In this document: one piece after another, positions 52,701-58,141 of the stretch
Numbering within the stretch: position 1 is the stretch's first letter
Layout: the number at the start of each line of letters is the position of its first letter
Position numbers and translations under genes: made by a program
Notes under the pieces: model-generated
What the model was told of the DNA's origin: nothing
The model's input: the letters and a program-made list of their open reading frames with translations, nothing else
Databases searched by the model: none
Source: Cellulomonas aerilata
Lineage (GTDB): Bacteria; Actinomycetota; Actinomycetes; Actinomycetales; Cellulomonadaceae
Length of the DNA: 58,141 nucleotides
Assembly: GCF_007991755.1 (NCBI RefSeq)
Contig: NZ_BJYY01000023.1
Coordinates: forward strand, 1 to 58,141
Reading direction: 5' to 3'

Positions 52701-53146
52701 GGCCCGGCGTCGGCGACCAGGTGCCCGACCAGCTGGCGCAGGCGCAGCCGGGCCGCGGGAACGACGACGCCGGGGAGCACGGGCGCCACCCGGGCGCCCA
52801 CCTGGAGCAGGGCGAGGTCGACCGGGCCGAGGAACCCGCGCGCGGCGGACGCGCCCTGCGCCAGCCCGGCGAGCTCGCGGGCGGCGACGCGCAGGTCCTC
52901 GGGCCGGGCCACCCGGTCCACGAAGTGCATGGCGAGCTCGAGCCCGGCCGGGTCGGCGACGAGCGCGGCCAGGCGCCCGGTCGTGCGCCGCTCGGCCGGC
53001 GTCTCCCCCGCGGCGGTCGCCGCGACCCACCGGTCCGCGAGCGCGAGGGCGGCGTCCGTCACGGACGCGAGGTCGGTGGGCGCGTCGGTGGGCGCGTCGG
53101 TGGGCGCGTCGGTGGGCGCGTCGGTGGGCAGGGCGTCGGTCGACAT
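49787..53146 (-). CDS. putA: Bifunctional proline dehydrogenase / L-glutamate gamma-semialdehyde dehydrogenase
   Basis: A 1119-residue fusion. Residues about 20-470 are the FAD-dependent proline dehydrogenase barrel (YVSVKVSAV, RLVKGAN and a later IGVASHN). Residues about 530-1010 are the NAD-dependent aldehyde dehydrogenase, with PPWNFPVAI, ETSGKN (catalytic Glu near 731) and GQKCSA (catalytic Cys near 765). Together they oxidise proline to glutamate with channelled pyrroline-5-carboxylate. There is no N-terminal ribbon-helix-helix, so it is not a self-repressor like E. coli PutA; the divergent PAS-AraC gene is the likely regulator. The N-terminus has a TDAP tandem repeat. The ATG at 53146 overlooks a short 89-nt shared promoter gap. 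Confidence 0.93.
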   Translation of the reverse strand: MSTDALPTDAPTDAPTDAPTDAPTDLASVTDAALALADRWVAATAAGETPAERRTTGRLAALVADPAGLELAMHFVDRVARPEDLRVAARELAGLAQGASAARGFLGPVDLALLQVGARVAPVLPGVVVPAARLRLRQLVGHLVADAGPGLGRHIAAARAEGFRLNLNLLGEAVLGEAEATRRLDRVSALVRRPDVDYVSVKVSAVASQLSTWDTAGSRDRIVAKLRPLYVTAARHGTFLNLDMEEYRDLALTVEVFEALVMDPDLLAAEAGIVLQAYLPDSLAALDELTELAARRRAAGGARIKVRLVKGANLAMERVEAELHGWPQAPFETKAEVDAHYVRLVDRALRPDRTRDVRIGVASHNLFHVALAHLVAERRGVSEALDVEMLQGMAPSQARAVRDTVGGVLLYTPVVARADFDVAISYLVRRLEENAAPQNYLHALFADDASAHGLDRQREAFLASVRDSTLPPPAPRRVPRPAPVEPEPGEPFRNAPDTDPAVAASRSWAAEVIGRRVAVPEAVTVTTTADVDDAVARAQGVAATWAGTDPSARAALLRRAAVRLEEARGDLVATMVQEAGKTVAEADPEVSEAVDFARYYADRAEELADGRVPGAVFRPDGLTVVTPPWNFPVAIPVGSVLSALAAGSPVLAKPAPATPRCLQVAAGAIHRATDDLGVPRDVLQVLLSPEGDVGRHLVTHPAVARVLLTGSIETAEMFSSWRADLDVLAETSGKNALVVTPSADVDLAVADAVRSAFGHAGQKCSAASLLILVGSAGRSPRIAHQLVDAVRSLRTGQPTDLATTVGPLTEPASGKLLRALTTLEPGERWVVQPRRLDDEGRLWTPGVKDGVAPGSWFHRTEVFGPVLGIMRATTLDEAIDLQNAVAFGLTGGLHSLDEAEIAHWLDRVEVGNAYVNRHITGAIVQRQPFGGWKASVVGPGAKAGGPHYVAGLGRWADAADLPADDAGWLAWARADDERWWGAELAEEHDPSGLAVESNVLRYRPVPDLTVRVGAGARQREVTRVLSAAERAGVPVTVSTVADEDDDAFAGRVRSGAVSGRVRVVGAAPGLREAARTRVGHVTVLDHPVLASAQREMLTVVREQAVSRTRHRFGHLPAER
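53072..53127 (-). repeat. 12-bp tandem repeat at the start of putA
   Basis: About five copies of a 12-bp unit (core GCGTCGGTGGGC on the plus strand) encode the TDAP repeat near residues 8-23 of PutA. The unit is in frame, so copy number can change without frameshift. Confidence 0.8.
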
Positions 53147-53218
53147 GGCGTCATCGTCGCGGCCGGGACGCCGCGCGTCTTGTACGGATCCGGTCCCCGG
53201 GGCGGGCTGCCGGGCTTG

Positions 53219-53224
53219 TAGCGT
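53219..53224 (+). promoter_or_regulatory. -10 element (TAGCGT) for the PAS-AraC gene
   Basis: TAGCGT ends 11 nt before the ATG at 53236. CTTGTA occurs just before it and again at about 53180, 35 bp upstream; these direct repeats could be regulator half-sites shared with putA. Confidence 0.4.
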
Positions 53225-53235
53225 CCCGTGCTGAC

Positions 53236-54204
53236 ATGACCGCAGACCTGACCGCAGACCCGGGGCCCGGCGTCGCGCCCGCCCCCACCGCCGGCCGCCC
53301 GCCCGACCGCGGCCCGCGCGACGACGTCGTCCAGCCCGGCGACGGCCCGCGCGACGACGCCGTCCACACCGGCGACCGCCCGCGCGACGACGCCGTCCGG
53401 CCCGGAGCCGGCCCGCGTGCCGACGTCCGCCCGCGTGACGACGTGCGCCCGGAGGCGGCGGCCCTCCTGGCGGCGCTGGCGCCCGAGATGCTGGCGCTGA
53501 TGGACGACCTGTCCGCGACCATGTTCTGCGCCAAGGACGTCACCGGCCGGTACGTCGCCGTGAACCAGGTGTTCGTCGACCGAACGAGCGAGCGGTCGCG
53601 GCGCACGGTGATCGGGCGCCGCGCCGAGGACCTGTTCGTCCCCGAGCTCGCCGAGCACTACACGCGCCAGGACCACGAGGTGCTGTCGACCGGCCAGGCG
53701 CTGCGGGGCGTGCTCGAGCTCATCCGGCGTCCGGGCGGCGTCCCCGGGTGGTACCTGACGTCGAAGGTCCCGGTGCGGGTCGACGGCGTCGTCGTCGGCC
53801 TGCTGAGCGTGTCGGAGGACCTGCGCACCCACGACGCGGGGGACGTGACGGTGAACTCGCTGGCCCGGGTGGTCGCGCTCGTGCACGAGCGGCTCACCGA
53901 GCCGGTGTCGATCGCGGACCTCGCCCGCGCCGCGGGGTGCTCGCCGTCCACGCTGGACCGGCGCATCCGCAAGGTGTTCTCGCTGTCCCCGCAGCAGCTG
54001 GTGCTGCGCACCCGGATCGACCACGCCGCGTCGCTGCTGACCTCCACCGACCGGCCGATCGCCGACGTCGCCACGGCGTGCGGCTTCTACGACCAGGCCG
54101 CCTTCACGCGCACCTTCGGCCGGCTCACCGGGGAGACCCCCGCCCAGTTCCGCCGCAGATCCGGGCGGGGCCGCTCCGGTCGACCCGCCGGTGAGGCCGG
54201 GTGA
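53236..54204 (+). CDS. AraC-family regulator with PAS-like sensor domain
   Basis: A 322-residue regulator. The first ~70 residues are a low-complexity RDD-rich repeat. A PAS-like domain (about 80-195; FCAKDVTGRYVAVNQVF) is followed by an AraC DNA-binding domain (about 212-312) with two HTH units (SIADLARAAGCSPSTLDRRI and PIADVATACGFYDQAAFTRTF). Its divergent position, 89 nt from putA, suggests that it senses proline or a related compound and activates putA. PAS-AraC genes beside putA fit that reading, but the ligand is inferred. Confidence 0.85.
   Translation: MTADLTADPGPGVAPAPTAGRPPDRGPRDDVVQPGDGPRDDAVHTGDRPRDDAVRPGAGPRADVRPRDDVRPEAAALLAALAPEMLALMDDLSATMFCAKDVTGRYVAVNQVFVDRTSERSRRTVIGRRAEDLFVPELAEHYTRQDHEVLSTGQALRGVLELIRRPGGVPGWYLTSKVPVRVDGVVVGLLSVSEDLRTHDAGDVTVNSLARVVALVHERLTEPVSIADLARAAGCSPSTLDRRIRKVFSLSPQQLVLRTRIDHAASLLTSTDRPIADVATACGFYDQAAFTRTFGRLTGETPAQFRRRSGRGRSGRPAGEAG
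53308..53450 (+). repeat. Imperfect ~36-bp repeats in the PAS-AraC gene start
   Basis: Three to four imperfect copies with the core CCCGCGCGACGACGCCGTCC encode the GPRDDAV-type repeats in the first ~70 residues. This region lies directly opposite the putA repeat, so both divergent genes begin with a tandem repeat. Confidence 0.65.
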
Positions 54205-54214
54205 GGATGGACGC

Positions 54215-55000
54215 ATGACACCCCCCACCATCCTGACCATCGCCCTGCGCGGCGCGGAGATCCCCGTGCTCGGCCTGGGCACCTGGCAGTCCGAGGGCGA
54301 CGACGCCGAGCGCGCCGTCCACCACGCCCTGCAGGCCGGCTACCGGCACATCGACACGGCGACCGCGTACGGCAACGAGTCCCAGGTCGGCCGCGGGCTC
54401 GCGTCGTCCGGCGTCGCCCGCGGCGAGGTGTTCGTGACCACGAAGCTGCCGCCGGACCGCGCCGGCCGCGAGCGCGAGACGCTCGAGGCGTCGCTGCGGG
54501 ACCTCGCCGTCGACCAGGTGGACCTGTGGCTCGTGCACTGGCCGCCGAACAAGCAGGCGACCCCGCAGACCTGGAAGCAGTTCGTCGCGCTCCGCGACGA
54601 GGGCCTGACGCGTGCGATCGGCGTGTCGAACTACTCCGTCGCGCAGATCGACGAGCTGATCGAGGCCACCGGCGAGGCGCCGGCCCTCAACCAGATCCCG
54701 TGGTCACCGGCCGACTACGACGCCGATCTCGTCGCGGCGCACGCCGAGCGCGGCGTCGTGCTGGAGGGGTACAGCCCGTTCAAGCGGACGAACCTCGACG
54801 ACCCGACGCTGACCGCCATCGCCCAGGAGCACGGCGTGAGCACCGCGCAGGTCGTCCTGCGCTGGCACATCGAGCACGGGATCGTCGTCATCCCGAAGTC
54901 GACGACGCCGGAGCGCATCGACTCCAACCTCGAGGCGGCGAACTTCACGCTCAGCGAGGACGAGGTGGCCCGGATCGACGGGCTCAGCACGGTCCTCTGA
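54215..55000 (+). CDS. Aldo/keto reductase
   Basis: A 261-residue NADPH-dependent reductase. The catalytic tetrad is complete: Asp47 and Tyr52 in HIDTATAYGNE, Lys77 in VTTKL and His108 in LVHWP. GVSNY and the NADPH-binding IPKST are present. It resembles 2,5-diketo-gluconate reductase-type AKR5 enzymes, but the substrate cannot be told. It starts 10 nt after the PAS-AraC stop and is likely co-transcribed. A terminator hairpin follows at 55031. Confidence 0.9.
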   Translation: MTPPTILTIALRGAEIPVLGLGTWQSEGDDAERAVHHALQAGYRHIDTATAYGNESQVGRGLASSGVARGEVFVTTKLPPDRAGRERETLEASLRDLAVDQVDLWLVHWPPNKQATPQTWKQFVALRDEGLTRAIGVSNYSVAQIDELIEATGEAPALNQIPWSPADYDADLVAAHAERGVVLEGYSPFKRTNLDDPTLTAIAQEHGVSTAQVVLRWHIEHGIVVIPKSTTPERIDSNLEAANFTLSEDEVARIDGLSTVL

Positions 55001-55030
55001 CCGCGGACGGCCCGGCTCTCCCGCTCGCGC

Positions 55031-55063
55031 GACGGCGCCCCTCCCCGGTGGAGGGGCGCCGTC
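55031..55063. terminator. Hairpin terminator after the aldo/keto reductase
   Basis: Perfect 14-bp inverted repeat (55031-55044, GACGGCGCCCCTCC; 55050-55063) with a 5-nt loop, 30 nt after the stop. Confidence 0.75.
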
Positions 55064-55197
55064 GCACGTCCGGGGCACGTGCGCCGGGGGCTCGTGCGGC
55101 GTGACGGTGGCGCGTGGCAGGGTGTGGGCCGATGGACCCCGGCCGGCTGACGACGACGTCGGCGCCGGGTCGCACGCTGAAAGGCGCGGGTACGACC

Positions 55198-56472
55198 ATG
55201 ACCCTCACCGATCCCTCTCGCACGTCCCCCGACCAGTCGCCGCTCGGCACCGCGCGCGCGCAGCTCGCGACCGCGGTCGAGCTGCTGGGGTACGACGCCG
55301 GGCTGCACGCGATGCTCGCCACCCCCCGCCGCGAGATCACGGTGGCGATCCCCCTGCGCCGCGACGACGGCACGACCGAGCTGTTCAGCGGCTACCGCGT
55401 CCAGCACAACATCTCGCGCGGGCCGGGCAAGGGCGGGCTGCGGTACGCCCCGAGCGTCGACCCGGACGAGGTCCGCGCCCTGGCGATGTGGATGACCTGG
55501 AAGTGCGCGGTGGTGGAGCTGCCCTACGGCGGCGCGAAGGGCGGGGTGACGATCGACCCGCGCCGGTACTCGCGCACCGAGCTGGAGCGCGTCACCCGCC
55601 GCTACACCAGCGAGATCATGCCGATGATCGGTCCCGAGCGGGACATCATGGCGCCCGACATCGGGACCGACGAGCAGACCATGGCGTGGGTCATGGACAC
55701 GTACTCGGTCAACCGGGGGTACACGATCCCGGCGGTCACCACCGGCAAGCCGCTCGCGATGGGCGGCTCGCTGGGGCGGTCCACCGCCACGTCGCGCGGG
55801 GTCGTGCACGCCACCCGGGCCGCGCTGGCCGACGCCGGCGTCGGGCTGGCCGAGGTCAGCGTCGCGGTCCAGGGCTGCGGCAAGGTCGGGTCGCACGCGG
55901 CGCGCTTCTACGCCCAGGCGGGCGCGAAGGTGGTCGCGGTGAGCGACCAGTACGGCGGCGTGCACGACCCGGAGGGCCTGGACGTCCCCGCGCTCATGGA
56001 GCACCTGGCGCGCACCGGACGGCTCGCCGGCTTCCCGGACGCGGACCCCATCGACAACGCGACGCTGCTCGCCCTGGACGTCGACGTCCTCGTCCCGGCG
56101 GCGGTGGAGGGCGTCCTGGACGAGACCACCGCGCAGACCGTCAAGGCGCGATGGGTCGTGGAGGGCGCGAACGGGCCGACGACGGCGGAGGGCGACCGCG
56201 TGCTGCGCGACCGCGGCGTCGTGGTCGTGCCGGACATCCTCGCCAACGCCGGCGGCGTGGTCGTGTCCTACTTCGAGTGGGTCCAGGCGAACCAGGCGTA
56301 CTGGTGGACCGAGCAGGAGATCGAGGACCGGCTCGAGCACCGGATGCTCACGGCCTACGCCGCGGTCGCCGACGTCGCCCGGGCGGAGGGCCTCAGCCTG
56401 CGCGACGCCGCCCTCGTCATCGGGGTCCGACGGGTCGCCGAGGCGCACCAGATCCGCGGGCTGTACCCGTGA
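55198..56472 (+). CDS. Glutamate dehydrogenase (Glu/Leu/Phe/Val family)
   Basis: A 424-residue dehydrogenase for reversible oxidative deamination of glutamate to 2-oxoglutarate. The substrate site has PGKGGLRY (76-83) and Lys102 in MWMTWKCA; GGAKGG (111-116) contains the catalytic Lys114. The Rossmann domain begins at QGCGKVG. Its length suits the ~420-residue Bacillus/Clostridium type, which is often catabolic. Near putA it would complete the proline-to-2-oxoglutarate route. The ATG at 55198 is used, since the upstream in-frame starts add a low-complexity tail. Confidence 0.92.
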   Translation: MTLTDPSRTSPDQSPLGTARAQLATAVELLGYDAGLHAMLATPRREITVAIPLRRDDGTTELFSGYRVQHNISRGPGKGGLRYAPSVDPDEVRALAMWMTWKCAVVELPYGGAKGGVTIDPRRYSRTELERVTRRYTSEIMPMIGPERDIMAPDIGTDEQTMAWVMDTYSVNRGYTIPAVTTGKPLAMGGSLGRSTATSRGVVHATRAALADAGVGLAEVSVAVQGCGKVGSHAARFYAQAGAKVVAVSDQYGGVHDPEGLDVPALMEHLARTGRLAGFPDADPIDNATLLALDVDVLVPAAVEGVLDETTAQTVKARWVVEGANGPTTAEGDRVLRDRGVVVVPDILANAGGVVVSYFEWVQANQAYWWTEQEIEDRLEHRMLTAYAAVADVARAEGLSLRDAALVIGVRRVAEAHQIRGLYP

Positions 56473-56502
56473 CAGGGGCGGCGGGCGGGTGAGCCCGTGC
56501 CG

Positions 56503-56603
56503 GTGCCGGTGAGCCGGTGCCGGTGGGAAGGTGCCGGTGCCGGTGCCGGTGCCGGTGCCGGTGCCGGTGGGAAGGTGCCGGTGAGCCGGTGCCGGTGGGA
56601 AGG
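56503..56603 (+). repeat. GTGCCG hexamer array with a nested 29-bp repeat
   Basis: Six uninterrupted GTGCCG units (56531-56566) are flanked by two identical 29-bp copies (56503-56531 and 56575-56603), each ending in a GGGAAGG block. The second copy leads into the AAGGAGG that sits before the next gene. The whole structure is short-sequence repeat and could vary in length. Confidence 0.85.
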
Positions 56604-56632
56604 AGGTGGCGGCCCGGCGTGTTGGCCCTGTC

Positions 56633-57721
56633 GTGACCCACGACCTCGCCTCGCCGCTCGCCTCCACCGCTCCCTCGTCGCCGTCCGCCGCCACGCGCGT
56701 GCCCCTGTCGGTGCTGGACCTGTCACCGGTCTCGGACGACGGCACGAGCCGGGACGCCCTGCTGGCGACCACCGAGCTGGCGCGCGCGGCCGACCGGCTC
56801 GGCCTGCACCGGTTCTGGGTGGCGGAGCACCACAACATGCCGGCGGTGGCGTCGACGTCCCCGGCGGTGCTCATCGCCCACCTCGCCGCGTCGACGGAGC
56901 GCATCCGGGTCGGGTCCGGCGGGGTCATGCTGCCCAACCACCCGCCGCTGGTCGTCGGCGAGCACTTCGCCATGCTCGAGGCGCTGCACCCCGGCCGCAT
57001 CGACCTCGGGATCGGGCGCGCACCCGGCACCGACCCGTCGACCGCGGCGGCGCTGCGCCGCACCACCGAGGGCCTGGGCGCGGAGGACTTCCCGCGTGAG
57101 CTGCTCGACGTCCTCGGCCTGCTCGGTCAGCAGCACGAGGAGGAGACCGGCCGCGCGCCGTCGCCGTTCGTGCGCCGGTTCTCCGCGACGCCGGTCCAGG
57201 GCTCCACGCCCGAGGTGTGGCTGCTGGGCTCGAGCACGTTCAGCGCCCGGCTGGCGGCGGCGCTGGGCATCCGGTTCGCCTACGCCCACCACTTCGGCGC
57301 CACCCAGACGATGGAGGCGATGGCGGCGTACCGCGCCGAGTTCCGGCCGTCGGCCCAGCTCGCGGCGCCGCACGCGATGATCAGCGCGTCCGTCATCATC
57401 GCGGACTCGGAGGACGAGGCCCGGTACCTCGCGGGCCCGAGCCGGGTGATGGCGCTGAGTCTGCGCACCGGTCGGCTGGGGCCGATCACCGACCCGGACA
57501 CCGCCGCGGAGGTGCTGGAAAAGCTGGAGGGCAGCGCACTGGAGCAGGTCCTCGCCCAGCTCCCGGGCACCCAGATCGCCACGACGACCGAGCGCGCGGT
57601 GGACGAGCTGCAGGACCTGGTGGACCGCACCCGCGCCGACGAGCTGCTCGTCGCCGCCACGACGTACGACGTCGCTACGCGGGTGGACACCCTGGAGCGG
57701 CTGGTCCGGGCCTGGGTGTGA
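56633..57721 (+). CDS. LLM-class flavin-dependent oxidoreductase (luciferase-like)
   Basis: A 362-residue luciferase-like monooxygenase that uses FMNH2 or F420. FWVAEHHNMP and GSGGVMLPNH mark the barrel, and LLGSSTFSARLAAALGIRFAYAHHF is the family's flavin-binding stretch. It is not part of a recognised pathway here. GTG 56633 is chosen because the domain starts soon after; GTG 56606 overlaps the AAGGAGG and would have no spacer, so the true start is uncertain. The repeat array lies directly upstream. Confidence 0.85.
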   Translation: MTHDLASPLASTAPSSPSAATRVPLSVLDLSPVSDDGTSRDALLATTELARAADRLGLHRFWVAEHHNMPAVASTSPAVLIAHLAASTERIRVGSGGVMLPNHPPLVVGEHFAMLEALHPGRIDLGIGRAPGTDPSTAAALRRTTEGLGAEDFPRELLDVLGLLGQQHEEETGRAPSPFVRRFSATPVQGSTPEVWLLGSSTFSARLAAALGIRFAYAHHFGATQTMEAMAAYRAEFRPSAQLAAPHAMISASVIIADSEDEARYLAGPSRVMALSLRTGRLGPITDPDTAAEVLEKLEGSALEQVLAQLPGTQIATTTERAVDELQDLVDRTRADELLVAATTYDVATRVDTLERLVRAWV

Positions 57722-57723
57722 CA

Positions 57724-57930
57724 TCAGCGCGGTGACGCGAGCCCGTCTGGCCCGGCGGAGCCGGACCATGCTCCATCCGTTCCGGGGCGAGGTCCCTGGA
57801 AGGAGCCGGCGCATTGGAGCTCGTGCAAGAAGCCGTGGTCGGTGGAGGTGAGCGCCTTGCCGTACACAGGGCTCCCAATCTCGCCCTCGTCCACAATGCA
57901 CCGCGGCTTCCCACGTGATGTCAGTGGCAC
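57724..57930 (-). CDS. Small hypothetical protein in a lower-GC gap (uncertain)
   Basis: An open frame of 68 residues, GTG start, with no recognisable family. It contains PRCIVDEGEIGSPVYGKAL and ends almost on the LLM gene stop, convergent with it. The third-position G/C content (about three in four) is lower than in the rest of the window, so this is either a horizontally acquired small gene, a remnant, or just chance. Nothing else is seen in the 305-nt gap 57722-58026 apart from the promoter at 57935. Confidence 0.25.
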   Translation of the reverse strand: MPLTSRGKPRCIVDEGEIGSPVYGKALTSTDHGFLHELQCAGSFQGPRPGTDGAWSGSAGPDGLASPR

Positions 57931-57934
57931 TCCG

Positions 57935-57940
57935 TAGAAT
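57935..57940 (+). promoter_or_regulatory. -10 element (TAGAAT) for the right-edge gene
   Basis: TAGAAT is a good -10 match. The start would be near 57947, leaving a leader of about 80 nt before the ATG at 58027, with an AGGAGG before it. Confidence 0.45.
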
Positions 57941-58026
57941 CGTGCACAGGAAGCATCGCCGCGGTCTCGCGGCGAGCGGCCGGAATTCGGGGTCGAGATT
58001 CCCCGGTGCGCGAGGAGGTGACTGTC

Positions 58027-58141
58027 ATGGCCGACGACGGCCCGCCTGCCGGCACCTCCGCGAGCGTGGCTGCGGCCGACCTGGCGCGGGTGCCGGCGCG
58101 CCTGGCCGGGCCGATGGCGGACCTGATGGCGCTCATGGACG
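58027..58141 (+). CDS. N-terminal fragment of a gene running off the right edge
   Basis: The ATG at 58027 has AGGAGG (58012-58017) 9 nt upstream, and 38 residues are visible before the edge. They are Ala/Pro-rich and end in LAGPMADLMALMD. That segment resembles LAPEMLALMD of the PAS-AraC protein at 53236, just before its PAS domain, so a paralogous regulator is possible, but the match is too short to assign. Confidence 0.55.
   Translation, partial: MADDGPPAGTSASVAAADLARVPARLAGPMADLMALMD

Noticed and set aside
56503-56603. CRISPR-like array
   Set aside because: Units are 6 bp, with only two 29-bp copies and no unique spacers, and no cas genes are near. It is a simple-sequence repeat.

Overview
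The window is very GC-rich, with a strong G/C preference at third codon positions and frequent GTG starts. Its gene content points to a Gram-positive actinobacterium, most likely Cellulomonadaceae (Cellulomonas-like). It carries a WhiB1-type regulator next to a PdtaS-type kinase, a purE-purK-GtrA neighbourhood as in mycobacteria, and a CebR-like cellobiose uptake operon. No rRNA, tRNA, CRISPR array, insertion sequence or prophage was seen. The taxonomic call is an inference from gene content and base composition.

Region 1 (1-24314) is a cell-surface glycopolymer and S-layer-type locus. It holds GtrA and DUF2304 membrane proteins, several glycosyltransferases, dTDP-glucose 4,6-dehydratase, a CsaB-like polysaccharide pyruvyl transferase, a two-module glycosyltransferase, a sugar-nucleotide epimerase, a GT39-like membrane protein and a Wzy-like polymerase fused to TPRs. 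These are followed by two secreted proteins with triple SLH domains (one a zincin protease, the other with eight carboxypeptidase-regulatory-like repeats) and two LCP (LytR-CpsA-Psr) ligases. In other bacteria SLH domains bind pyruvylated wall polymers, so the locus looks like a complete make-pyruvylate-attach-decorate unit. A decayed copy of the 3' end of the large SLH gene lies between the two SLH genes.

Region 2 (24352-34828) has purE-purK, a second GtrA protein, an OmpR-type two-component pair, a NarL-type two-component pair and a MacB-like ABC ATPase/permease pair. Region 3 (34926-42852) has a 1581-residue EssC/EccC-like FHA-FtsK/SpoIIIE ATPase without type VII partners, a small membrane protein, whiB1, pdtaS and a DUF2505 protein.

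Region 4 (42853-49162) is a cellobiose/cello-oligosaccharide operon: lipoprotein binding protein, two permeases, GH1 beta-glucosidase and LacI-family regulator. Three 14-bp CebR-like boxes surround the predicted promoter. Region 5 (49212-58141) has TspO, a fused PutA, a divergent PAS-AraC regulator, an aldo/keto reductase, glutamate dehydrogenase and a luciferase-like oxidoreductase. It ends in a lower-GC gap and the truncated start of another gene. PutA and glutamate dehydrogenase together would take proline to 2-oxoglutarate.

Many genes start 6-8 nt downstream of a TANNNT -10 hexamer with no Shine-Dalgarno sequence, which suggests widespread leaderless transcription.
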